64,000 nt of DNA from Gemmatimonadetes bacterium bin94 (GTDB taxonomy: Bacteria; Gemmatimonadota; Gemmatimonadetes; Longimicrobiales; Gaopeijiaceae). The notes under the pieces are model-generated. The model did no database searches and was not told the origin of the DNA. It saw only the letters and a list, made by a program, of their open reading frames with translations. This document shows, one piece after another, positions 8,147 to 16,903 of the stretch (positions within the stretch are counted from its first letter, which is position 1; every line of letters begins with the position of its first letter). Made by a program: the position numbers and the translations under genes. The stretch covers positions 25,415 through 89,414 of the forward strand of contig MPNE01000013.1 in the NCBI GenBank assembly GCA_002238865.1. Direction: 5' to 3'.

Positions 8147-9630
8147 CTCGCCACGCCCTCCCCCTTCGTCTCCGGCCTGGCTCCGTCGGCCGGAAGATCC
8201 TCGGGACCACTCAAATATACGCGGAACTCCGCCCCCACACCGGGATCCCCCGCATCGGGCCCTTCGTCGGCAAGTTCGACACGGCCGTTGTTGGCATCCA
8301 CCAGCTCCTTGACGATTGCCAGCCCAAGGCCCGCTCCCTGCTCCTTGTCACCCACAAAGGGCTCGAAGATCCGGTCCCGCAGCTCCGTTTCGATTCCCGG
8401 CCCATCGTCGCGCACCGTAATCCGTACCTCGCCGTTCGCCATGAGGCCCTCGACCCACACCGTGTCGCCGGCGTGTGCGGCGTTGCGCAGCAGGTTCAGG
8501 ACCAGGCGTTTGACCTGCCGCGGGTCCGCGAGGGCGAGAAGCGGTGCGTCAGGGAAAGCCAGGTGGAGATCCCCCCCCTTGGTTTTCAGTTCGGCCTCCG
8601 CAAGGGCTGCCGCCTCACTGACGGACTCACGGATATCGTGCAGCTCGCGTTCGGTATTGCCCGGCCTCGCGAACTCCAGGAACTCGTTGATAATGCCGTT
8701 CAGGCCCATGACTTCGGCCCTGACGCGCTCGAGGATCCGCCGCCGTTCCCGCGGGTCGTCCGCTTCCAGCGCAGCCGCGGCAAAGAGTTCAAGGCCACCC
8801 AGCGGGTTGCGAATCTCGTGTGCGACCCGGGACAGCATGAGGCGCAGTTGCTCGTCCCGGCGCTGGATCCCGGTTCTCATGCGCTCCATGGCCCGTGCCA
8901 GGCGCCCCACCTCGTCCTCGCCTTCCAGGTCGAAGGGCCGGTCCATGAATCCCCGCTGGATCCTCAAGGCCCCGCGACTCAACATCTCCAGGCGGGACAC
9001 GATGCCCCCGGCCAGCCTCCACCCCACGAGTGCGGCAAGGGCGGCCGCGGCCACCGAGAGGCCCGCGATCGTCGCGGCGAGGCGGCGCAGCGGCGCGAGA
9101 TGGTCCGCTGGGAATCGCATGCCCAGGAACGCCTCACCGGACAACAGCCGCACGAACACGTACTTGTAATCGCGTCCGTCAACTCCGGTAAAACGCGTGG
9201 TCGTCGCCTCCCCCTGCCGATACGCTCTCGGCACGTCCGCCACCAGATAGGGAACAACCCAACTGAGAGGCTGCCCGATCGAGATCGAGTCCGGCGGTTG
9301 TGCGGTGACCAGGGCTTCGGCTTCCAGGTCCCCGGGCGTCCAGCGAAAGATGTCGGCCAGGTCCACATTTGCCGTGCTGATCAGCAGCTGCAGCAGCTCC
9401 TGGTAGTCACGCCATTCCTGCGTGTCCTCCTGCCCCGCCTCCAGCAGAAGAAGCCCTTCGTCGACCCTGAGAGCAACGTCGCGCACCACACCGCCCACAC
9501 TGAGCAGCTCTTGCTCGAGCTGGTCCTCAAGCGCCCGGCTTATGGCATTCCAGCTCAACCAGCCTCCGAAAGCACTGATCCCCACCGCGAAGGTGACGAA
9601 GAAGACCGTGAACCGGTTCCGAAGAGTCAT
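8143..9630 (-). CDS. Membrane sensor histidine kinase
   Basis: 495 residues. Two membrane helices (about 7-27 and 186-206) flank a periplasmic sensor domain of roughly 160 residues. HAMP follows, then the HisKA dimerisation helix with His271 in RVAHEIRNPLGG, then the HATPase domain (LLRNAAHAG N-box, VRDDGPGIE, GAGLGLAIVKELV). It should autophosphorylate and pass phosphate to the NtrC-type regulator whose gene it overlaps. A lipoprotein gene lies 31 bp upstream and may encode an accessory signal input. The ligand is not predictable. Confidence 0.93.
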   Translation of the reverse strand: MTLRNRFTVFFVTFAVGISAFGGWLSWNAISRALEDQLEQELLSVGGVVRDVALRVDEGLLLLEAGQEDTQEWRDYQELLQLLISTANVDLADIFRWTPGDLEAEALVTAQPPDSISIGQPLSWVVPYLVADVPRAYRQGEATTTRFTGVDGRDYKYVFVRLLSGEAFLGMRFPADHLAPLRRLAATIAGLSVAAAALAALVGWRLAGGIVSRLEMLSRGALRIQRGFMDRPFDLEGEDEVGRLARAMERMRTGIQRRDEQLRLMLSRVAHEIRNPLGGLELFAAAALEADDPRERRRILERVRAEVMGLNGIINEFLEFARPGNTERELHDIRESVSEAAALAEAELKTKGGDLHLAFPDAPLLALADPRQVKRLVLNLLRNAAHAGDTVWVEGLMANGEVRITVRDDGPGIETELRDRIFEPFVGDKEQGAGLGLAIVKELVDANNGRVELADEGPDAGDPGVGAEFRVYLSGPEDLPADGARPETKGEGVAR

Positions 9631-9661
9631 TTTCGGCTACGCAGAGTCAGGGGAATCCGGG

Positions 9662-10738
9662 CTACGAGGTGCCGCAAGGCACTCTCTCCGTCTGCACATC
9701 GGCGAAGGACACGTTCGGTCCCTTGGGGGTCACCACGATATGATATGGACGCACAATCCGCCGCGCGGGTGCGCAAAAGTCGCCGGGGATCCGTTCGACG
9801 ACTTCGATCTTGGTCCCCGTGACGCCCTCGGCGTCCCCGACCTGCAACACGCGCCGGACTTCCACGGAGTCGCCCACCTCTTCCCTGACCCCCACAGCTC
9901 CTATCACCACCATCTCCCTCGCCCAATCCACCTCGGGCAGGGGCCTCCCGTCCGAGGCCGTGTGAACCGCCCAGAACTCCGCCCATTGCTCGGCAGCCGC
10001 TTCCGCGTCCGATTCGTCGGGGGACAGAAAATGCGTCGGTCCCTCCAACTCCGTGCCCGTCATGGTCCCCTTCTCCAGCGTGGCGAACGGCAGGCTTCCG
10101 GAGTAGCGCGATTGAAAGTCCTCGCCGACGGTCCAGTTCCGGGCCGTGATCGCGGCCTGGATCACCCGCGCGGCATTCGTGTCCGGACCGGATCCTCCAG
10201 TTGTCAGGGTGGCAAGGGTGCCGTCCGCACACCGCGTCCAGTCTGTCTGCTCGTCCCGTCCCGAGTCGCGAACAAGGACCGTCACCCGGCTCGCTCCGGC
10301 CCTGCACTGGGGCTCGAGATCCGGATCCAGGCTCGGCACCCCGAAGAGTTTTGCGCCCTCGTGGTCGTTCAACTGCGTGATCAGGGTCGCGTACGAAGCA
10401 GCGAACTGAACCGGCAGGCCCGGATTGCGCGTCATATGTTCGTCGCCGACCACACCGTCGTATCCGATTTCCTCGAAGAGCCTCCAGGCCCCGTCCGAAT
10501 TCCATGTCAGAACGTGCTGGAGCCAGCCGATGTCGCCCTGAAGCGGCGTCTCGACGGTGACCCGTATCTCGCCAGCCTGCCCAAAGCGGAGGAATCCGTT
10601 GCCCACACCGGTCGAATCGCACCCTGTTGTTATGATGTAAGTCATGGTCAGACTGATACTTAGATATTTCGCAAAGAACCTTCCCGGACTTCCCTTGCGG
10701 GGCCGTCCATCGTATCTTTCCCTTGTTATGCCTGCCAT
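9662..10738 (-). CDS. Predicted lipoprotein of unknown function upstream of the sensor kinase
   Basis: 358 residues from the ATG at 10738, chosen because GGAGG sits 6 bases upstream and because this start gives a basic N-region plus the hydrophobic segment YLSISLTMTYIITTGC, a plausible lipobox with Cys near residue 40. An ATG at 10645 would leave only eight residues before that Cys and has no ribosome-binding site. The mature part is acidic, with no recognised domain; a conserved-looking region near the C-terminus (REMVVIGAVGVREEVGD) recalls protease-complex-inhibitor-like domains, but that is weak. It heads the operon. With this start it overlaps divergent pyrE by 11 bp. Confidence 0.6.
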   Translation of the reverse strand: MAGITRERYDGRPRKGSPGRFFAKYLSISLTMTYIITTGCDSTGVGNGFLRFGQAGEIRVTVETPLQGDIGWLQHVLTWNSDGAWRLFEEIGYDGVVGDEHMTRNPGLPVQFAASYATLITQLNDHEGAKLFGVPSLDPDLEPQCRAGASRVTVLVRDSGRDEQTDWTRCADGTLATLTTGGSGPDTNAARVIQAAITARNWTVGEDFQSRYSGSLPFATLEKGTMTGTELEGPTHFLSPDESDAEAAAEQWAEFWAVHTASDGRPLPEVDWAREMVVIGAVGVREEVGDSVEVRRVLQVGDAEGVTGTKIEVVERIPGDFCAPARRIVRPYHIVVTPKGPNVSFADVQTERVPCGTS

Positions 10739-11270
10739 TCTGCGCCTCCGCCAGCTGCTCCGCGAACGAAGTGTAAGGTTAGGGGATTTCACACTCGCCA
10801 GCGGTCGCCGTTCCAATTTCTACATCGACGCGCGGCTGACCACGATGAGCGGTGAGGGCCAGACTCTTGTGGGCGAAGTCTGCCACGGCGCGATCCTCGA
10901 TGCCGGGTGGAACCCCGAATTCGTGGGCGGCATGACTCTGGGAGCCGATCCCATCGCCTACGCCATCGCCAATCACGCGACGCGCACCGGTTTCACATTG
11001 GACGCGTTCACCGTCCGCAAGCAACCCAAGGGTCACGGCACCGGACGTCAGATTGAAGGTGGCCTTCCCGCTGGCGCCCGCGTCGTCGTTATCGAGGACT
11101 CGGTCACGACCGGAGGCAGCCTTCTCCGTGCGCTCGAGGTCATCGCCGGGCACGGAGCGGTCGTGCTTGGCGTTCTCGCCCTGGTCGACCGCGAGGAAGG
11201 TGGCGCGGCACGCCTTGCCGAAGCGGGCTACGATTTCCGGCCCGTACTCACGGCGACCGATCTCCTGTAG
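10728..11270 (+). CDS. pyrE: Orotate phosphoribosyltransferase
   Basis: 180 residues, close to the family norm. Orotate plus PRPP gives OMP in pyrimidine synthesis. Visible are SGRRSNFYID near the N-terminus, the catalytic-loop Lys region (VRKQPKGHGTGRQIEG) and the PRPP motif VVIEDSVTTGGS. ATG at 10728 has no Shine-Dalgarno sequence; TATCTT at 10713-10718 could be a -10 element giving a nearly leaderless mRNA. The gene is divergent from the lipoprotein gene and convergent with dnaN. Confidence 0.93.
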   Translation: MPAILRLRQLLRERSVRLGDFTLASGRRSNFYIDARLTTMSGEGQTLVGEVCHGAILDAGWNPEFVGGMTLGADPIAYAIANHATRTGFTLDAFTVRKQPKGHGTGRQIEGGLPAGARVVVIEDSVTTGGSLLRALEVIAGHGAVVLGVLALVDREEGGAARLAEAGYDFRPVLTATDLL

Positions 11271-11353
11271 CAGTCCGTTGCAAACCCTCCGCGCCGCCAG
11301 GCCGCGCGGGCTCCCGTTCGCCCGGAACCTGACGCTCCCGACACGGCGGGAAC

Positions 11354-12457
11354 TCAGTCGACCAACCGCAGCGGCATGACCAGACACAGGTAGTCCAACT
11401 CGTCGTCCGCGGGTTCTATCGTCGCCGCCCTTTCCGCCGTCTTGAAGGCGACCTTGACCTCGCCGGCAGGCATGTTGCGCAACACCTCGAGGAGGTAGTT
11501 CGCGTTGAAACCGATCTCGAGAGCGTCGCCCTGGTAGTCGAGGTCGAGCTCGTCGTGGGCCTCGCCGAGATCCGGGGTTCGCACGTCCAGGTGCACCTTG
11601 TCGGACTCGAAGGCCAGCTTGACCCGGTGGGTCTGGTCGCTGGCCAGTACCGCCATCCTGCGCACGGCCCTCTCGAAGGCCTCCCGGTCGACACGCGCAA
11701 TCTTGTCGTTGTCCTTCGGGATGACCTGTTCGTAGTTCGGGTACCTCCCCTCGATCAGGCGGGTGTACACCTCCCTCTCATCGGAGCGGAAGGCCAGGTG
11801 ATTGCCGCCGCGGGCGACCGTCAGATCTCCCTGCCCGTCAAAGAGCCGCTCAACCTGCACGAGGGCGGCCGGCGGGATGATCAGGTCCGTGCTTCCCCCG
11901 TCGGACGACCCCGCTTCCACCACCATCTTGGCAAGCCGGTGGCCATTCGTCGCAACCATGCTCATCCGGGTCTCCTTCAGCTCCCACAGGACGCCGTTCA
12001 GGATCGGCCGACTCTCCTCCGTCGAGACCGCGAAGGCCGTGCTGTGGATGAGGCGCCTCAGCGAGTCTTCCGATACGTGCCAGCCTTCCTCGAAGTCGAT
12101 CACCGGGAAGTTCGGGAACTCCTCGCTGGGCAGGCCGTTCAGCTTGAAGCGGCTGTGGCCACACCCGACCTCCAGCTGATGTGCTCTGGCCCGCAGGTCG
12201 ACCGGCTGATCCGGAAGCTCGCGCGTGAGCTCCTGGAGTTTCTTGCCCGGCGCCGTGATGGCGCCGCTCTCGGCCACCTCTGCCGGAACCTTCACCCGGA
12301 TTGAGACATCGAGGTCGGTGCCGCTTATCCAGACGGCGCCTTCGTCCGACTCGATCAGGACATTGGACAGCACCGGAAGGGTGGTCTTGCTCGGGATGCT
12401 CGCGGAGACTGCTGCGAGTCCCCGGTGCAGGTTCTGACGTGTGATCGTGAGCTTCAT
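11354..12457 (-). CDS. dnaN: DNA polymerase III beta sliding clamp
   Basis: 367 residues, full length for the three-domain clamp. It starts MKLTITRQNLHRGLAAVS and ends in the conserved YLCLVMPLRLVD, the region that shapes the clamp-binding pocket. It tethers polymerase III and other DNA enzymes to DNA. The gene lies downstream of dnaA in the same orientation, separated by the 371-bp origin-like spacer, the common dnaA-oriC-dnaN arrangement. Confidence 0.97.
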   Translation of the reverse strand: MKLTITRQNLHRGLAAVSASIPSKTTLPVLSNVLIESDEGAVWISGTDLDVSIRVKVPAEVAESGAITAPGKKLQELTRELPDQPVDLRARAHQLEVGCGHSRFKLNGLPSEEFPNFPVIDFEEGWHVSEDSLRRLIHSTAFAVSTEESRPILNGVLWELKETRMSMVATNGHRLAKMVVEAGSSDGGSTDLIIPPAALVQVERLFDGQGDLTVARGGNHLAFRSDEREVYTRLIEGRYPNYEQVIPKDNDKIARVDREAFERAVRRMAVLASDQTHRVKLAFESDKVHLDVRTPDLGEAHDELDLDYQGDALEIGFNANYLLEVLRNMPAGEVKVAFKTAERAATIEPADDELDYLCLVMPLRLVD

Positions 12458-12828
12458 GGATGGCCTGTTGCGAGAGCCGGGGAGGGAAACCTGAAGGACC
12501 GTAGGAAGGCGTAGTCCACAGGAGCCGCGGTCTGTCCTATGAATAAGTAACTAAAGATAAAAAGAATCGTCATCATAGGGGCTGTGGAAACGTGGACTCG
12601 ATGGCGCGCGGCAAGCGTCCACGGCCGCTTGGCCCCTGGGGGAAACAGACTTCCCTCGCGCAGTGGAAAGCGTTGGGGATTGGGACAGCTTTCCCCAGGC
12701 GAAAAAGGGCCGCTGTGGAAAACCGCGGTGATTCCACGACTTTTCCACAACGGTTTCCACAGAAGCCCGGTGGCGGCGGGGTGCTTCAACGGACTCCGCT
12801 TCCGGACGGGCTTTCTTCCAGATGGCTG
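12458..12828. other. Chromosomal replication origin (oriC) in the dnaA-dnaN spacer
   Basis: No gene lies in this 371-bp stretch. DnaA-box-like 9-mers (consensus TTATCCACA): GTTTCCACA at 12753-12761 and, inverted, at 12583-12591; TTTTCCACA at 12741-12749 and, inverted, at 12714-12722; weaker TAGTCCACA at 12512-12520 and GATTCCACG at 12730-12738. An AT-rich patch at about 12538-12577 is far below the surrounding GC content and sits next to the inverted box at 12583, as expected of an unwinding element. Position between dnaA and dnaN supports the call. The patch may also carry the dnaN promoter (minus strand). Confidence 0.82.
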
Positions 12829-14205
12829 CTACGCACTGGCCCGAAGTTGCTTCCGCACCTCGTCGACCTTCGCCCGGAAGTCGGGGTCGCCGCCGCAACG
12901 CACGTCCACCTGCCTGATCGAGTGAATCACCGTGGAATGGTCGCGGCCCCCGAAGACACGCCCGATTCTCTGAAGGGGAACGTCGAGGAGGTCGCGAATG
13001 AGGAACATGGCCACCTGCCGCGGCACCGTGACCTTGCGGGTCCGGCGCCTCGACACGAGTGCATCCCCGGTCACCCCCCACACCCCGGCCACGTGGTCGC
13101 GTATGGCTTCGGGGTCCAGCCGGGTGCGCTCCTCCGTAGCCTCCATCCCTGCCAGCGCGGCCCGGGCCAGGTCGAGGCTGAGCTGCTGGCGGGTCAGCGA
13201 CGAGAATGCCAGCAACTTGATCACCGCGCCTTCCAGCTCGCGAACCGAAGACCTGCAGCGCCGTGCGATCAAGTCGAGCACCTGCGGATCCAGGGGGACC
13301 TGGTCCTCGTCGGCCTTCTTCCTGAGGATGGCCATCCGGGTCTCGTAGTCGGGCACGTCGACGCCGGCCACGAGCCCCCACTCGAAGCGCGAGACCAGGC
13401 GGTCCTCGAGACCCTGGAGTTCCTTGGGGTGGCGATCGCTGGTCAGGACGATCTGCCGGTCGCTGTTGTAGAGTGCGTTGAAGGTGTGGAAGAACTCCTC
13501 CTGGGTGTGGTCCTTGCCGCGCAGAAACTGGACGTCGTCCACCAGGAGAAGGTCGTGGGAGCGGTAGCGGGCCCGAAACGCGTCGGTGCTGTGACTGCCG
13601 ATCGCGGCGACCATCTCGTTGACGAACTGCTCGGCGGGGATGTAGCAAATCCGCGTCTTCGTCCCCGTCTCAAGAAGACGGTTCGCGATCGCCTGCATGA
13701 GGTGCGTCTTTCCGAGCCCTGTGGCACCGTACAGGAACAGCGGGTTATAGCTCCGTGCCGGCCGGTCGGCGACGGCGAGGCTGGCTGCCTGCGCCAACCG
13801 GTTGTTCGAGCCGACGATGAAACGGTCGAAGGTGTAGCGAACGTTCAGGCCGGCCACGGGTTGAGGAGGAGGAGGAAGCCGCGACGCGTAGGCCGGAGCA
13901 GCTGGCGCGGCCACGTGCGACACCGAGATTTCGGGAGCGGTACGCTCTGCCGAGGCGGTTGCCGACGTTATGCGCAGCTCAACCGGGCTCCCGACGATCC
14001 GACGTGCGATGTCCTGCACGAGCTCCCCGTACTTGTCCTCCAGCCACTCGGCGTGGAACCGGCTGGTGGCCGTGAGGTGGAGGACGCCGTGCGCCCAGGA
14101 GACAGCCTCGGCGCTCGAGAGCCAGGTTCGAAAGGCCTGTTCCGGAAGGCCTGACCTGGCCTGTCCGAGGACCATGTCCCAGAGTTCGTTTGCGCCCAGT
14201 TCCAT
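12829..14205 (-). CDS. dnaA: Chromosomal replication initiator protein DnaA
   Basis: 458 residues from MELGANELWDMVLGQ, which matches the start of domain I; an upstream in-frame ATG (14250) adds unlikely residues. Domain I is at 1-80, a low-complexity Ala/Pro linker follows, then the AAA+ domain with YTFDRFIVGSNN, Walker A GATGLGKT (160-167) and Walker B LLLVDDVQF (about 219-227), and domain IV with the DNA-recognition signature RDHSTVIHSIRQV near residue 420. It binds boxes in the adjacent spacer to open the origin. Divergent from rpmH. Confidence 0.97.
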   Translation of the reverse strand: MELGANELWDMVLGQARSGLPEQAFRTWLSSAEAVSWAHGVLHLTATSRFHAEWLEDKYGELVQDIARRIVGSPVELRITSATASAERTAPEISVSHVAAPAAPAYASRLPPPPQPVAGLNVRYTFDRFIVGSNNRLAQAASLAVADRPARSYNPLFLYGATGLGKTHLMQAIANRLLETGTKTRICYIPAEQFVNEMVAAIGSHSTDAFRARYRSHDLLLVDDVQFLRGKDHTQEEFFHTFNALYNSDRQIVLTSDRHPKELQGLEDRLVSRFEWGLVAGVDVPDYETRMAILRKKADEDQVPLDPQVLDLIARRCRSSVRELEGAVIKLLAFSSLTRQQLSLDLARAALAGMEATEERTRLDPEAIRDHVAGVWGVTGDALVSRRRTRKVTVPRQVAMFLIRDLLDVPLQRIGRVFGGRDHSTVIHSIRQVDVRCGGDPDFRAKVDEVRKQLRASA

Positions 14206-14340
14206 GCGTCGCCGGTGGGTGTGAAAGGGTCGCCAAGCTACCGGGGGCACGGCCCGAAGTCAAACCCGACAGGGCGTCGCGGGCCGGTCGTGCGTCAGCC
14301 GGCGGAAGCTCGTGCGCCCGATCCTCTTCGCCGCCTGCGG

Positions 14341-14370
14341 TTGACCTCGGAAGACCGGTGCGGGTAGCTT
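14341..14370 (+). promoter_or_regulatory. Candidate sigma70-type promoter for rpmH operon
   Basis: TTGACC (14341-14346), an 18-bp spacer and TAGCTT (14365-14370) resemble a housekeeping promoter, about 80 bp before rpmH in the 247-bp dnaA-rpmH divergent gap. Assigned by eye from position and match. Confidence 0.45.
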
Positions 14371-14452
14371 TCGACGCTCGACAACTCCGGTCGCTCCCCC
14401 CATCGCCTTTTTGGGACCCGAAGCGGCCGCCAATGAGACAGGTACGGAAGAG

Positions 14453-14611
14453 ATGAAACCGACGTACAGGCCTCGCAACCGCAAGCGCGTGAACAAGCAC
14501 GGCTTCCGGGCGCGCATGAAGACCAAGGCGGGCCGCGAGACCCTCAACCGCCGGCGCCGACAAGGCCGACGGGCACTCGTGGTGCGCATCGGGTCGAAGA
14601 ACCCGCGATAG
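14453..14611 (+). CDS. rpmH: 50S ribosomal protein bL34
   Basis: 52 residues, starting [20 protein letters not shown] and containing the family signature [21 protein letters not shown] small, very basic large-subunit ribosomal protein. The tail ([12 protein letters not shown]) is several residues longer than the usual 44-47-residue protein. GGAAGAG upstream serves as the ribosome-binding site. First gene of rpmH-rnpA-yidD-yidC-mnmE-mnmG. Confidence 0.95.
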   Translation: MKPTYRPRNRKRVNKHGFRARMKTKAGRETLNRRRRQGRRALVVRIGSKNPR

Positions 14612-14618
14612 GGGGCTC

Positions 14619-15011
14619 GTGGTGGAGCCGGAAGACCAGCGGCTCCCAAGAGCGGCCAGGATTCGTCGCACCCGCGACATCCGAGCCGTGCTCCGTCAGG
14701 GGACGCGAAGACGATTGCCCTCGCTGGACATCTTCGTGCTGACACCTCCATTTCGTGTTTCGGCTTCGGGCGGTGCTCTGCCCAGGGTCGGCTGGATCGT
14801 GCCCAAGCTCGGGTACCGAATCGTGGCCAGGAATCTGCTGAAGCGCAGACTGCGCGACATCGGACGCAGGAAGGTGCTGGTCAGGCTTCGTGGGGCCGGG
14901 CGCCCGATCGACATCCTGGTCAGGGCCAGAAGAAGCGCCTACCGGGCGTCGTACCGTCAACTGGAATGTGAATGGATGAGCGTAGTGGAGGGTGTATGCT
15001 CGGACGCCTGA
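14619..15011 (+). CDS. rnpA: Ribonuclease P protein component
   Basis: 130 residues from a GTG 8 bp after rpmH (a second GTG follows at once). The RNR-box RNLLKRRLRDIGR near residue 68 is the RNase P signature; RIRRTRDIRAVLRQG at the N-terminus fits the family. It assists the catalytic RNA in 5' trimming of pre-tRNAs. The C-terminus overlaps yidD by 16 bp. The RNA subunit gene is not in this window. Confidence 0.93.
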   Translation: MVEPEDQRLPRAARIRRTRDIRAVLRQGTRRRLPSLDIFVLTPPFRVSASGGALPRVGWIVPKLGYRIVARNLLKRRLRDIGRRKVLVRLRGAGRPIDILVRARRSAYRASYRQLECEWMSVVEGVCSDA

Positions 15012-15229
15012 TGGTGGGGGCGATACGACTCTACCAGATCTTCGTATCGGGGTGGAGACAGTCACCGTGCCGGTATCTTCCCACCTGCTCCGAATACACG
15101 CGCCTCGCGATCGAAATCCACGGACCGTGGCGCGGTGGCTGGCTCGGGGCCAGGCGCATCGGCAGGTGTCATCCCTGGGGAGGCTTCGGTCTTGACCCCG
15201 TTCCCGGGAGCGAGGTGGACGATCGATGA
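14996..15229 (+). CDS. yidD: Membrane protein insertion efficiency factor YidD
   Basis: 77 residues from MLGRLMVGAIRLYQIFVSGW, the usual start. The family signature follows: SPCRYLPTCSEYTRLAIE and then GWLGARRIGRCHPWG with the conserved cysteines. A small amphipathic inner-membrane-associated protein helping YidC-dependent insertion. Its start lies within rnpA and its stop overlaps the yidC start (ATGA). Confidence 0.93.
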   Translation: MLGRLMVGAIRLYQIFVSGWRQSPCRYLPTCSEYTRLAIEIHGPWRGGWLGARRIGRCHPWGGFGLDPVPGSEVDDR

Positions 15230-16890
15230 AGGGCGGGCTGCGATTTTTTGTCGCGATGTCGCTGATGTTGGGCGTTTTCGTCCTGACCAACATCCTTTTT
15301 CCGCCCATCCCCCCCGATCCTCCTGCCGAGGAGGTCGACGCGGGCCCCGACGTCCCCGTGGAAGACGAGGTCCTCATCGAACAGGGGGTCGGTGTCTCCG
15401 AGCCGGACGAAGATGTGCCGGAACGGCTGGTCACGGTGGAGACCCCGCTCTTCGAGATCACCTTTACCAGCTACGGAGCCGCTGTCCGCTCCGTGGTGCT
15501 GCCGCAGTACGAGTCGTTCCAGCGCGACGGCCCCGTCGAACTGGTCCCTGCCGAGGCAGAGGCAATCCTCGCGGGGACCTGGATGTACGGCGCGGGCACG
15601 GAGTCGGTGGACCTCATGCGGTTTCCGTACACGATCAGCCCCGCGGACGGGATCCGGCTGAGCGAGGGCAGCGGCCCACGCACGCTGACCTTCCGCTACG
15701 ATGCTCCGGCTGGCCTGTTCTTCAGCGAAATCCGCTACACCTTCACGGGCGATTCGTACATCGTGGCGGTCGAGGGGGAGCTTCCCGCGGTGGAGCGGGC
15801 CTCGCTCTTCCTGGACATGGGTCCGGGACTGGCCCTCAACGAGTTGAGAGAGGTGGAGGACCGTCGCATGATGGCCTTCGCCGGGAACCATGTGGACGAG
15901 GGCGTCCGGTCGCGCCCCCTCTCCAGAGTTGACGAGACGGAGGTCATGGACGGCCCGCTTCGCTGGGCGGCGATCAAGAACAAGTACTTCGTGGAAGCGA
16001 TTCTCCCCGGGGACGGAAGCGAAGGCGGGGGCTACCTCGCCGGCGTCTGGGCCGAACCGACCGTTTGGGAAGACCGGGCGGCGGTCCGGGTCGCGAGTCC
16101 GGTGGGGGATGACGGGAGGTACAGCTACCGCGCCTACCTGGGTCCGATCGAGCGGGATCGGCTGGTTTCGGTCGGGGACAACCTCGAAGAGGTGAATCCG
16201 TACGGCTGGAGAATCTTCCGCCCCATCATCCGGCCCCTGGTCGGTGTGATCCTGTGGGTGGTCAGGGTGCTGCACGACAATTTCCTGCTGCCGTATGGAT
16301 GGGTGCTGATCGTGATCGGCATTCTGCTGCGTGTGCTCCTGTGGCCCTTGCAGCGCAAGGCGATGGTGTCGCAGGTCAAGACGATGTCCATTCAGCCCCT
16401 GGCCCAGGAGATCAAGGAGAAGTACCCGAAGGATCCCCAGCGCGTGCAGCAGGAGACGATGAAGCTGTACAAGGAGCATGGAGTCAACCCCCTTGCGGGG
16501 TGTGTGCCCATGCTGATTCCGATGCCCATGCTGATCGCCCTGTTCTTCGTGTTCCGCAACACGATCGAGTTGAGGGGCGAATCCTTCATGTGGCTGCCGG
16601 ATCTGTCTGCGCCCGACCCGCTCTATATCCTGCCCCTCCTGATGGGGGGGAGCATGTTCCTGCTGCAGTTCGTCACGTTCAAGAGCACGGCGGGGCCGCC
16701 CAACCAGCAGATGAAGATGATGATGTACCTCATGCCGATCATGATGACCGTGTTCTTCTGGCGCTTTGCGTCGGGCCTGAATCTCTACTACGCCACGGTC
16801 AACCTGGCGACGATCCCTCAGCAGCTCCTGATCGCCAGGGAGCGAAGGAAGCGTCAGGCGGAGGGGCCGCCCCCCAAGCGTCGAGCCTGA
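15226..16890 (+). CDS. yidC: Membrane protein insertase YidC
   Basis: 554 residues with Gram-negative architecture: an N-terminal membrane helix (about 5-24), an acidic linker, a large periplasmic P1 beta domain (about 65-320), and the five-helix insertase core including LLPYGWVLIVIGILLRVLLW, IKEKYPKDPQRVQQETMKLY (coiled-coil hairpin) and VNPLAGCVPMLIPMPMLIA. It inserts inner-membrane proteins with or without SecYEG. Overlaps yidD by 4 bp. Confidence 0.96.
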   Translation: MKGGLRFFVAMSLMLGVFVLTNILFPPIPPDPPAEEVDAGPDVPVEDEVLIEQGVGVSEPDEDVPERLVTVETPLFEITFTSYGAAVRSVVLPQYESFQRDGPVELVPAEAEAILAGTWMYGAGTESVDLMRFPYTISPADGIRLSEGSGPRTLTFRYDAPAGLFFSEIRYTFTGDSYIVAVEGELPAVERASLFLDMGPGLALNELREVEDRRMMAFAGNHVDEGVRSRPLSRVDETEVMDGPLRWAAIKNKYFVEAILPGDGSEGGGYLAGVWAEPTVWEDRAAVRVASPVGDDGRYSYRAYLGPIERDRLVSVGDNLEEVNPYGWRIFRPIIRPLVGVILWVVRVLHDNFLLPYGWVLIVIGILLRVLLWPLQRKAMVSQVKTMSIQPLAQEIKEKYPKDPQRVQQETMKLYKEHGVNPLAGCVPMLIPMPMLIALFFVFRNTIELRGESFMWLPDLSAPDPLYILPLLMGGSMFLLQFVTFKSTAGPPNQQMKMMMYLMPIMMTVFFWRFASGLNLYYATVNLATIPQQLLIARERRKRQAEGPPPKRRA

Positions 16891-16903
16891 CGCGTTAACC
16901 TCG

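Noticed and set aside
6614..9169. 851-codon open frame on the plus strand
   Set aside because: Antisense to the response regulator and kinase genes, whose domains are unmistakable; lacks any recognisable motif. Long antisense frames are expected at this GC content.
9627..10622. Open frame of 331 codons on the minus strand overlapping the sensor kinase start
   Set aside because: Arg/Gly-rich composition of an out-of-frame shadow; the other minus-strand frame over the same DNA encodes a protein with normal composition, a lipoprotein signal and a good ribosome-binding site.
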